Part shown: in pieces, positions 1-6,751 of the stretch
How the letters are laid out: every line of letters starts with the position of its first letter
How positions within the stretch are numbered: the first letter of the stretch is position 1
NCBI RefSeq assembly: GCF_045807065.1
Contig: NZ_JBJMIE010000326.1
Coordinates: 1 to 27,986 of the forward strand
Direction of reading: 5' to 3'
DNA from: Actinophytocola sp045807065
GTDB taxonomy: Bacteria > Actinomycetota > Actinomycetes > Mycobacteriales > Pseudonocardiaceae
DNA length: 27,986 bases
The notes under the pieces: model-generated
Told to the model about the DNA's origin: nothing
Databases searched by the model: none
The model's input: the letters and a program-made list of their open reading frames with translations, nothing else
Position numbers and translations under genes: made by a program

Positions 1-1785
1 GCTCAGGTCCAGCAGGTTCGCCCGGTCGACCAGCAGGTGCTCCGACGGCAGCCGGGCGCGGTGGCCGCGGTAGTTGCGGAACCCGTCCGCGTCCGGTTCC
101 AGCGGGGCGAAGGACGCGACGTCGGTCCACTCGCGCGTGGCGTCCGTGCGCCCCGGCGCGAAGGGGACCTCGACGCGAGCGCCCGCCCGCTCGGCGGCCC
201 GCTCGACGGCGGCGGCGCCACCGAGCACGATGAGGTCGGCCAGCGAGACCCGCCTGCCCCCGGTCCGGTCGCCGTTGAACGACTCCTGGATCCCCTCCAG
301 GATCCGCAGCACCCGCGCCAGCGTCTCGGGCTCGTTGACCTCCCAGCTCCGCTGCGGCTCGAGGCGGATGCGGGCGCCGTTCGCCCCGCCGCGCCGGTCG
401 CTGACGCGGAAGGTCGAGGCCGACGCCCACGCGGTGGCGACGAGCTGCCCGACCGGCAGCCCGGCGGCGAGGATCCGGGCCTTCAGCGCGGCGATGTCCG
501 CGGCGTCGACCAGTTCGTGGTCCACCGCGGGGACCGGGTCCTGCCAGATCAGCCTCTCGCGGGGGACCAGCGGACCGAGATAGCGCTCGATCGGGCCCAT
601 GTCGAGGTGTGTCAACTTGAACCAGACCCGGGCGAACGCGTCCGCCAACCGGTCCGGGTGCGCCAGGAACCGCCGCGAGATCGGCTCGTAGACCGGGTCC
701 ACGCGCAGCGCGAGGTCCGTCGTCAGGATCGTGGGGGCGTGCCGCTTCGCGGGGTCGTGGGCGTCCGGCACGGTGCCGGCCCCGCCGCCGTCCCTCGGGA
801 TCCACTGCCACAGGCCGGCGGGGCTCAGCTCCAGGTCCCACTCGTAGCCGAACAGCGTCTCGAGGAAGCTGTTGTCCCACGTGGTCGGGGTGGGTGTCCA
901 CGTGCCCTCGAGCCCGCTGGAGATGGCGTCCGGACCCTTCCCGGTGCCGTAGCCGCTCCGCCAGCCCAGGCCCTGCTCCTCGATCGGCGCGCCCTCGGGT
1001 TCGGGGCCGAGGAAGGCGTCCGGGTCGGCCACGCCGTGGGTCTTGCCGAACGTGTGGCCGCCCGCGATCAGGGCCACGGTCTCCTCGTCGTCCATCCCCA
1101 TGCGCCGGAACGTCTCGCGGATCTCCCTGGCCGCGGTGAGCGGGTCCGGCACCGTGTTCGGGCCCTCCGGGTTGACGTAGATGAGGCCCTTCTGCGTGGC
1201 GTCCAGCGGACTCGCCAGCTCGCGGACGCCACCGTGGCGTTCGTCGCCGAGCCAGGCCCGCTCGGGGCCCCAGTACACGTCCTCGTCGGGCTCCCAGACG
1301 TCCGCGCGGCCGCCACCGAAGCCGAAAGTACGCAGCCCCATCGACTCCAGCGCGCGGTTGCCCGCGAAGACCATCAGGTCCGCCCACGAGATCCGGCGGC
1401 CGTACTTGCTCTTCACCGGCCACAGCAACCGCCGCGCCTTGTCGAGGTTGCGGTTGTCCGGCCAACTGTTCAGCGGCGCGAACCGCTGCATCCCGGCGCC
1501 GGCACCACCGCGGCCGTCGTCGATCCGGTACGTGCCGGCGCAGTGCCACACCATCCGGACCACGAGCGGCCCGTAGTGGCCGAAGTCCGCGGGCCACCAC
1601 TCCTGCGAGGTCGTCAGCACCGCGTCGACGTCGGCGGCCAGCGCGTCCAGGTCGAGCGTCCGGAACTCCGCGGCGTAGTCGAAGTCCCCGCCCATGGGGT
1701 CGGCCTCCGGAACGTGCTTGCGCAGGACCGCCAGGTTCAGCCGGTTCGGCCACCAGTCGCGGTCGCTCCTGCTCCCGGTGCCCAT
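1..1785 (-). CDS. katG: Catalase-peroxidase KatG, partial (C-terminus outside window)
   Basis: Haem catalase-peroxidase, detoxifying H2O2 in the cytoplasm. 595 codons are present; the family is usually about 740 aa, so roughly 110-120 C-terminal residues lie beyond the left edge. Seen: the RMVWHCAGTYR distal haem motif (Arg77, Trp80, His81), Tyr203 in GLIYVNPEGPN and Met229, which with Trp80 would form the Met-Tyr-Trp crosslink of the family, the proximal His244 in AGGHTFGKTHG, and the start of the degenerate second peroxidase half. The ATG at 1785 follows the regulator's TGA after one base and has no clear ribosome site of its own, so translational coupling is likely. The N-terminus is about 25 residues shorter than in characterised KatGs. 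The family assignment is near certain; the exact start is less so. Confidence 0.95.
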   Translation of the reverse strand, partial: MGTGSRSDRDWWPNRLNLAVLRKHVPEADPMGGDFDYAAEFRTLDLDALAADVDAVLTTSQEWWPADFGHYGPLVVRMVWHCAGTYRIDDGRGGAGAGMQRFAPLNSWPDNRNLDKARRLLWPVKSKYGRRISWADLMVFAGNRALESMGLRTFGFGGGRADVWEPDEDVYWGPERAWLGDERHGGVRELASPLDATQKGLIYVNPEGPNTVPDPLTAAREIRETFRRMGMDDEETVALIAGGHTFGKTHGVADPDAFLGPEPEGAPIEEQGLGWRSGYGTGKGPDAISSGLEGTWTPTPTTWDNSFLETLFGYEWDLELSPAGLWQWIPRDGGGAGTVPDAHDPAKRHAPTILTTDLALRVDPVYEPISRRFLAHPDRLADAFARVWFKLTHLDMGPIERYLGPLVPRERLIWQDPVPAVDHELVDAADIAALKARILAAGLPVGQLVATAWASASTFRVSDRRGGANGARIRLEPQRSWEVNEPETLARVLRILEGIQESFNGDRTGGRRVSLADLIVLGGAAAVERAAERAGARVEVPFAPGRTDATREWTDVASFAPLEPDADGFRNYRGHRARLPSEHLLVDRANLLDLS

Positions 1786-1786
1786 C

Positions 1787-3172
1787 TCAGATGTCCAGGG
1801 CCCGGCGCACGGCCGGCGCGTTGCGCCGGGAGACCGGCACCAGCACGTTCGTCCGCTCGTCCATGACCAGCGACAGCTCGCCCTTCCCCCCGCGCTCGAT
1901 CTCCCGGATGCGGCTGAGGTTGACCACGTAGCGGCGGTGCACGCGCAGGAAGCCGACATCCGCCAGCTCGCTGTCGAGCTTGTCCAGGCTCAGCGAGGCG
2001 GCGCGCAACCGCCCCTGGTCGGTGGCCAGCCACACGTCGTTCCCCTGCGACTCGGCGAAGGAGACCTCCGCCAGCCGCAGCAGCACCATCCGGTTGTCCC
2101 GCATGGCGACCAGCCGGCGCGGCCGCGCCCGGGGGTGCGCGGGGCGTTCCGCCTCCGGCAGCCGTTCCCCGTCGGCGGCGCCGAACGACACCAGGTTCCC
2201 GATCAGGTGCCCGGAGGAGAAGACGGGGCGGATGCTGACGGACGTCGGCTCGTCGGCGAGGTGGGTGAAGATCTGCGTCGAGCCGACCCAGTCGGGGCTG
2301 CGGGCCGCCTGCTTGCTCGCGTACCGCACGGCGGCGATCAGCTCCGGCAGCCCGGGGTTCCACCGCAGCGTGGGGTCGACCGCCGGGGTGGCCGCCGGCA
2401 CGCCCAGGAGCACGCCCGCCATGTCGTCGGCGATCACGACCTTGCCCGCGGTGTCGACCGCGGCGAGCGCCGCACCGGAGCGTGCCCTGGCCCGGGTGTA
2501 GGCCGCGACCAGCTCGGCGCCGCTGTCCCTGGCGCGCCTTTTCAGTGTGTACCGGGTCATGGTGGCCGCGTTGGCCAGCCAGCCGCCCGCGGACGCGGGG
2601 AGCTGGCTGCGCCAGCAGGAGATGTTGAGCACCGCGATCGGTTCCCTGGTCACCACGTCCCGCACCGCGATGCCCGCGCAGACCCAGCTGTGGAACGCCT
2701 GGCACCAGTGCTCCGCGCCCCTGATCGACACCGGGCCGTGCGACTCGAGTGCCGTGCCCATCCCGTTCGTGCCGACCGCGCACTCCGACCAGCAGAACCA
2801 GGGCGCCAGGTTCGCGTCGTTGGCCCTGGCGAGCGTGCTCTGGTCCCCCCACTCGGCCAGGATCCGGCCCGTGGCGTCGGCGATGGTGACGACACCGCCG
2901 ATCGTGCTCACCTCGTGCGCCACGGCGGCGGCGCGAAAACCCAGCTCGGCGAACACGACGTCGTGTTCGGGCGTGTGGTCGAGCTCCGCGACGGCGACCG
3001 GGGCGTCGGTGAGGTGGGGGTCGACCCGGTACTGCTCGCGGCAGCGGTGCCAGGAGATCGCAACCAGGGGCCGGACACCCGGGACCTGGTCCTCACCCTG
3101 CACGAACCGTTCCCACGCGGCGAGTACGGCGCCGCTGCCCGGGTTCGTCGACGTGGGCTGTACATCCCTCAT
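1787..3172 (-). CDS. GAF-LytTR transcriptional regulator upstream of katG
   Basis: 461-aa DNA-binding regulator. Residues about 66-190 form an AcoR-like GAF sensor (ECAVGTNGMGTALE, PVSIRGAEHW, CAGIAVRD). Residues about 355-455 form a LytTR domain (FLRVHRRYVVNLSRIREI at about 408-425). There is no receiver domain, so it is a one-component regulator rather than a phosphorelay response regulator. The GAF region is Cys-rich (Cys127, 131, 157, 165, 186), which could allow thiol-based sensing; that is inference. The start at 3172 is chosen because AAGGCGG lies about 8-10 nt upstream; an in-frame codon at 3268 would add 32 unlikely residues. It ends TGA-G-ATG into katG, so katG is its probable target. 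There is no FurA-type regulator beside katG in the window. Confidence 0.87.
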   Translation of the reverse strand: MRDVQPTSTNPGSGAVLAAWERFVQGEDQVPGVRPLVAISWHRCREQYRVDPHLTDAPVAVAELDHTPEHDVVFAELGFRAAAVAHEVSTIGGVVTIADATGRILAEWGDQSTLARANDANLAPWFCWSECAVGTNGMGTALESHGPVSIRGAEHWCQAFHSWVCAGIAVRDVVTREPIAVLNISCWRSQLPASAGGWLANAATMTRYTLKRRARDSGAELVAAYTRARARSGAALAAVDTAGKVVIADDMAGVLLGVPAATPAVDPTLRWNPGLPELIAAVRYASKQAARSPDWVGSTQIFTHLADEPTSVSIRPVFSSGHLIGNLVSFGAADGERLPEAERPAHPRARPRRLVAMRDNRMVLLRLAEVSFAESQGNDVWLATDQGRLRAASLSLDKLDSELADVGFLRVHRRYVVNLSRIREIERGGKGELSLVMDERTNVLVPVSRRNAPAVRRALDI

Positions 3173-3352
3173 GGTGGAGAACCGCCTTTGGTCCGTCACC
3201 CAACGCTCACTCCCCCTCACACTAGGGAGCGCGGGCGGGCACGCACACCCCTTCCCGCGAGTAATCACAACGAAACTGGCGAATGATGCGCCTGTTCGCC
3301 GGCCCGTGACGACGGCTGCGCGACCGAAAGTTCCGGTGGCGCAAGGTGAATC

Positions 3353-3388
3353 GCGTGGTCGGAGGGCCGCGGGAAAGCGTGACCACGC
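3353..3388 (-). terminator. Possible hairpin terminator of the methyltransferase gene
   Basis: Perfect 8-bp inverted repeat GCGTGGTC (3353-3360) and GACCACGC (3381-3388) with a 20-nt loop, about 60 nt past the methyltransferase stop. There is no T-run, which is usual in actinomycetes. The large loop makes it only a candidate. Confidence 0.35.
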
Positions 3389-3414
3389 CCCACCGGCTCC
3401 GTCCCGCCGCGGTT

Positions 3415-3428
3415 CCTACCTAGGTGGG
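3415..3428. promoter_or_regulatory. 14-bp near-perfect palindrome
   Basis: CCTACCTAGGTGGG pairs at six of seven positions around an ACCTAGGT core. It lies 20 bp past the methyltransferase stop codon. It could be an operator or part of a 3' hairpin. No regulator family is assigned. Confidence 0.3.
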
Positions 3429-3448
3429 CCTGGTCTTGTCCCGCCGGC

Positions 3449-4279
3449 TCAGGGCTTGCGGCCGACGGCGCCGGCGATGAGTTGCTGCGCGCCGGTGTGG
3501 GGTTTGAGCCGGGGGCCGTCCGGCCACCAGTCGATCACGGGCACCAGGCCCGGCTCCACCAACTCCAGCCCCGCGAGGAGCTCCATGATCTCGTCGCGGG
3601 TGCGCGGGGTCGCACCGCCGAGCGAGCCCCTCGCGATGGCGTCCTCGAGGGCCGCGGTCGTCGCGGAGTCCTCGCTCTGCGGATCGAAGAAGTGGGAGAT
3701 CGCCACGTAGGACCCGGACGGCAGAGCGTCGACGTACTCCCGCATGACCTTCGCCGCCCGGTCGCGTGGGCCCTTGTAGTGGTGCAACGTCGCCAGCTGG
3801 AACAGCGCGATGGGTTGGGTGAAGTCGAGGTGCCTGCGCACGACCTCGTGCTCCAGGATCGCCCTGGGACGGAAGAGGTCGCCCTGGATGAGGCGGGTGC
3901 GCTCGTCCTCCTCCAGCAGCGCCCGGCCGTGTGCGAGCACGACCGGGTCGTTGTCGACGTACACCACTTTGGACTCGGGCTTGAGCCGCTGCACGACCTG
4001 GTGGGTGTTCTCCGCGGTGGGCAGGCCGGATCCGCAGTCGAGGTACTGGGTGACCCCGGTCTGGCTGGCGATGAAGCGGCACACGCGGATGAGGAACGCC
4101 CGGTTCTCCAGCGCGGCGTCGACGACCTCCGGCACGGCGCCGGTCATCTCCCGCATCACCTGCCGGTCGACCGCGTAGTTCTCCTTGCCGCCGAGCAGGG
4201 CGTCATACACCCGCGCGACGCTGGCCCTGGTCGGGTCGACTCCGACAGGAGCGTTGGGATCGGTGTCGTTCGTCGGCAT
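3449..4279 (-). CDS. SAM-dependent methyltransferase (PF04672/DUF574 type)
   Basis: 276-aa predicted cytoplasmic methyltransferase. It begins with the DPTRASVARVYDALLGGKENY segment split here as DPTRASVARVYDALLGG and KENYAVD, which is characteristic of the actinobacterial DUF574 family. The SAM-binding motif is YLDCGSGLPT (residues 79-88) with VVYVDND after it (105-111). FQLATLHHY and ISHFFDP mark later Rossmann strands. The ATG at 4279 is preferred over one nine codons upstream because GGAGG sits 6 nt before it. The substrate is unknown; these proteins are abundant and mostly uncharacterised in actinomycetes. The gene appears monocistronic, and its neighbours give no functional clue. Confidence 0.88.
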   Translation of the reverse strand: MPTNDTDPNAPVGVDPTRASVARVYDALLGGKENYAVDRQVMREMTGAVPEVVDAALENRAFLIRVCRFIASQTGVTQYLDCGSGLPTAENTHQVVQRLKPESKVVYVDNDPVVLAHGRALLEEDERTRLIQGDLFRPRAILEHEVVRRHLDFTQPIALFQLATLHHYKGPRDRAAKVMREYVDALPSGSYVAISHFFDPQSEDSATTAALEDAIARGSLGGATPRTRDEIMELLAGLELVEPGLVPVIDWWPDGPRLKPHTGAQQLIAGAVGRKP

Positions 4280-4665
4280 GCCGCGCCTCCGTGACTTGTT
4301 GTCCAAGCGCTGCCGAGCGTAGCGTGACGACTACGCTAGCGGACCCCTACTCCTGATGATGATTCCGTACCTACCGGGAGTAGGGAGCCGCCTTCCGCCG
4401 CAACTCGTCCCTCCGGCGTTCCTCGTTCCGCGGAATCGACCGGCACGCCCACGCGGCGAGGGGACCGCTCGGCGATGTGCCGACGGTCGAGGATGGGGGA
4501 CCGGCGTGTACCCGCCCGCCCCGATTCCCTGACGCGATCGCCCGTTCCACACTGGCCAGCCGGAGTAGAGGTCGGGCGAGTTCCCACCGTGGGGGGTGGA
4601 TGAGCGGAGTCGGCCCGAGTAGACGGCCGACGAAGTGGACGAGGATCGCCCCGGCGCGGGCTAGC

Positions 4666-4720
4666 GCCACTGCGGGGGTGATCGGGTACCGCCACTGCGG
4701 GGGTGACCGGGTACCGCCAC
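4666..4720. repeat. 25-bp tandem repeat, 2.2 copies
   Basis: Unit 1 is 4666-4690, unit 2 is 4691-4715, and a third partial GCCAC occupies 4716-4720. The two units differ at a single base (T or C within GGTGAYCGGGTACC). They lie 230-290 bp upstream of the fusion gene. Confidence 0.9.
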
Positions 4721-4731
4721 CGCTCGGGGCT

Positions 4732-4747
4732 ATTACCGGCCAGTAAT
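4732..4747. promoter_or_regulatory. 16-bp imperfect palindrome, possible operator
   Basis: ATTACCGGCCAGTAAT pairs at seven of eight positions. AT-rich arms around a GGCC centre stand out in this GC-rich DNA. It lies about 200 bp before the fusion gene start. The cognate regulator is unknown. Confidence 0.4.
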
Positions 4748-4764
4748 CCAGTTAGGTGAAACAT

Positions 4765-4795
4765 GTCGATCACAGTGCTGGCCCGAGTGATCGAC
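4765..4795. promoter_or_regulatory. 9-bp perfect inverted repeat (GTCGATCAC / GTGATCGAC)
   Basis: Left arm 4765-4773, right arm 4787-4795, 13-bp spacer. The same GTCGATCAC recurs at 4953-4961 across the start of the downstream gene, where it also forms a palindrome (GTGAT-GTCG-ATCAC, 4948-4961). Repetition of one 9-mer near a gene start suggests a protein-binding site. Confidence 0.4.
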
Positions 4796-4950
4796 CTCGG
4801 GTCCCGCACACGGCGGCAGCCGACATCGCATGGCTGACGGTGCCGGCCGCCGCGTGTCCTTCACTGCCCCGGGCTTCGTCCTGACCGAGCAGCTGGCGCG
4901 TGCCTCCTTCTCCCTCGACGCCGAGCCCAGACGGAGTTTGGAGACCCGTG

Positions 4951-6477
4951 ATGTCGATCACCCGTGGAATGAGGACCCGAACACCGTCGCGGCGGTCCTG
5001 GTGGCTTGCCGGGGGCATGCTGGGGCTCGCGATCGGCTATTTCCTCTGGTACACCCCGTATGCCGCCCTGACCAAGTCGCTCTCCTCCGGCCTGCTGCCC
5101 GGCATGGACAAGCAGGTGGGCGGGTTGGTCCTGTTACCGGCGGCCGCGGTCGGCACGCTGGTCGGTGCGCCGCTGTTCCTGGCCGCGACCGGCTGGTGGC
5201 GGTACATGGGCACCCGCACCGTGTTCGGCCGGTTGATGCGCTTCCCGAGCCGCACGATGATCGTCGCCGGGTTCTTCATGGCGCTGGTGATCGCCACCAC
5301 CACCCTGAACTACACCTTCGCCGGGGTGTCGATCCTGTTCATGCTGCTGATGATGCGCGCCGGGGTGCTGGTCCTGTCGCCGATCGTGGACACCGTGCGC
5401 CGGCGTCGCGTCCGCGTCTGGTCCTGGGCGGCGCTGGTGCTCAGCCTCGCCGCCGTGGCCACCGCGCTGGCCGATGTGAACGCCTACACCCTCACCCTCG
5501 GCGCGGCGGCCAGCCTCGCGCTCTACTTCACCGGGTACATCGGACGGTTCCAGATCATGAGCCGCGTCGCCAAGACCGGTGACGAGCAGACCGACCGCCG
5601 CTACTTCGCCGAAGAAGCCGTCTCCTCCGCCGTCTGGCAGCTCCTGCTCTGCGCCGTCCTCGCCGTCGCCGGCCTCGGCCAGGTCTCCGCCGCGCTGCGC
5701 GAAGGCTTCACCACCTTCCTGGTCACGCCGGGCGTGCTGCCCGCGTTCGGCATCGGGTTGCTGTACTCCGCGCTCTACGTCTACGGCACCCTGATCTACC
5801 TCGACCCCCGCGAGTACACCTGGTGCGTGCCCGCCAACCGGTGCGCCAGCCTGCTCTCCGGCCTGGTCGCCTCCTTCGGCCTGGCCGCGCTCACCGGCAT
5901 CGCCGCCCCTGGCACCGGCCAGCTCGTCGCCACCGGCTTCATCGTGCTGGCCATCGCCGCGCTGAGCTTCCCGGCCATCCGCACCGCACTGCGGCGCACC
6001 ACCACCATCACCATCACCCAGACCGACGAGCAGCCGCTGCTGCTGTTCGTCTGCGGCGGCAACACCTGCCGCTCGGCCATGGCCGAAACCATCGCGCGTA
6101 CCGCCCTGGCCACCGGCCGCTGGCGCATCACCAGCGCCGGCCTCACCGCCCAGACCGGCACCGCCATGCCCGACGACGCGGTCACCGCGCTCACCGAACT
6201 CGGACTCTCCGCACCCGACCACCGCGCCCGCCAGCTCACCCCCGAACTCATCGACCAGGCCCACACCGTCTACACGATGACCACCGCCCAACGCGACGCC
6301 CTACTGGCCATGGCTCCCCACACGGCCGACAAGACCATCTGCCTCGACCCCGACGGCGACATCCCCGACCCCCACGGCCAACCCACCATCGCCTACCGCG
6401 AATGCGCCAACCACATCCACCGGATGATCATCCAACGGCTCGCCCCCACCAGCACCAGCCCACTACCCACCACCTGA
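4951..6477 (+). CDS. Multi-pass membrane protein fused to LMW-PTP/YwlE-like phosphatase
   Basis: 508 aa. Residues about 17-345 contain roughly ten hydrophobic helices, resembling drug/metabolite-transporter topology, though no transporter family is recognised with confidence. Residues about 362-495 form a low-molecular-weight phosphatase domain. Its P-loop is CGGNTCR (Cys368 to Arg374), followed by SAMAE, TMTTAQRDALL and GDIPDPHG, with Asp473 as candidate general acid. Thr372 corresponds to the Thr of CTGNTCR in the arginine phosphatase YwlE; tyrosine phosphatases and arsenate reductases of this fold usually differ there. ATG 4951 is chosen because GGAG lies 7 nt upstream; an in-frame GTG at 4900 lacks this. 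Membrane transporter-ArsC fusions are known for arsenic resistance, so arsenate reduction plus export is an alternative. Alone in its transcript, closed by a strong hairpin. Confidence 0.8.
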   Translation: MSITRGMRTRTPSRRSWWLAGGMLGLAIGYFLWYTPYAALTKSLSSGLLPGMDKQVGGLVLLPAAAVGTLVGAPLFLAATGWWRYMGTRTVFGRLMRFPSRTMIVAGFFMALVIATTTLNYTFAGVSILFMLLMMRAGVLVLSPIVDTVRRRRVRVWSWAALVLSLAAVATALADVNAYTLTLGAAASLALYFTGYIGRFQIMSRVAKTGDEQTDRRYFAEEAVSSAVWQLLLCAVLAVAGLGQVSAALREGFTTFLVTPGVLPAFGIGLLYSALYVYGTLIYLDPREYTWCVPANRCASLLSGLVASFGLAALTGIAAPGTGQLVATGFIVLAIAALSFPAIRTALRRTTTITITQTDEQPLLLFVCGGNTCRSAMAETIARTALATGRWRITSAGLTAQTGTAMPDDAVTALTELGLSAPDHRARQLTPELIDQAHTVYTMTTAQRDALLAMAPHTADKTICLDPDGDIPDPHGQPTIAYRECANHIHRMIIQRLAPTSTSPLPTT

Positions 6478-6486
6478 CGAAGTCCC

Positions 6487-6527
6487 CGACACCGCTGGGA
6501 GACCGCCCTGGTCTCCCAGCGGTGTCG
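6487..6527 (+). terminator. Strong 18-bp perfect hairpin terminator
   Basis: Arms 6487-6504 and 6510-6527 pair without mismatch around a GCCCT loop, starting 10 nt after the fusion gene stop. There is no T-run, as is common in high-GC actinobacteria. Confidence 0.85.
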
Positions 6528-6751
6528 TGTTGCGGGCCAACTGGCAGGAGCAGGTAGGGCCAGCTGCGCGACCACCAATATTCCATTGTGGACAGTGGAC
6601 GCACGAAGGTCTGCGGCGGCGACTGTGCAGATCGCGCGCGCATCCGACATTGCATGTAACAGTTGAATATCAGCGGGCAGCGTCGCTCAGAATTGATGTT
6701 TCCGTGCGCTGACACTCAGGAAAACGCCGCGAGCGAGCCCTGGGGGCGACG
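6528..6751 (+). promoter_or_regulatory. Upstream region of the SARP regulator
   Basis: About 220 bp with no gene. The part from about 6640 to 6715 is markedly more AT-rich than its surroundings and probably holds the promoter, but no clear -35/-10 pair can be defended. Confidence 0.4.

Larger units (their letters stand above)
3173..3448. promoter_or_regulatory. Intergenic region: regulator-katG promoter and methyltransferase 3' end
   Basis: Non-coding 276 bp. It must hold the promoter of the leftward regulator-katG pair and the 3' end of the leftward methyltransferase gene. No convincing -35/-10 pair was picked out. A weak inverted repeat (CTCCC around 3210 and GGGAG around 3225) lies about 40-50 bp upstream of the regulator start. 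Confidence 0.5.
4280..4950. other. Long non-coding region upstream of the membrane-phosphatase gene
   Basis: 671 bp with no convincing gene. Open frames on both strands are Arg/Pro/Ser-rich and lack ribosome sites. It carries divergent promoter space for the methyltransferase and the fusion gene, a 25-bp tandem repeat, a 16-bp palindrome and three copies of GTCGATCAC, annotated separately. Confidence 0.6.

Noticed and set aside
37..1866. Long plus-strand open frame antisense to katG
   Set aside because: It is the mirror of a clear KatG frame, rich in Arg, Pro and Val with no domain. Long antisense frames are expected in DNA of this GC content.
4336..4809. 157-codon minus-strand frame in the intergenic region
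   Set aside because: Low-complexity Arg/Pro/Ser/Thr composition, no ribosome site, and it runs through the tandem repeat and palindromes.
5134..6291. Minus-strand frame of 385 codons opposite the fusion gene
   Set aside because: Gly/Asp/Gln-rich shadow frame. The plus strand holds coherent helices and a full phosphatase domain.
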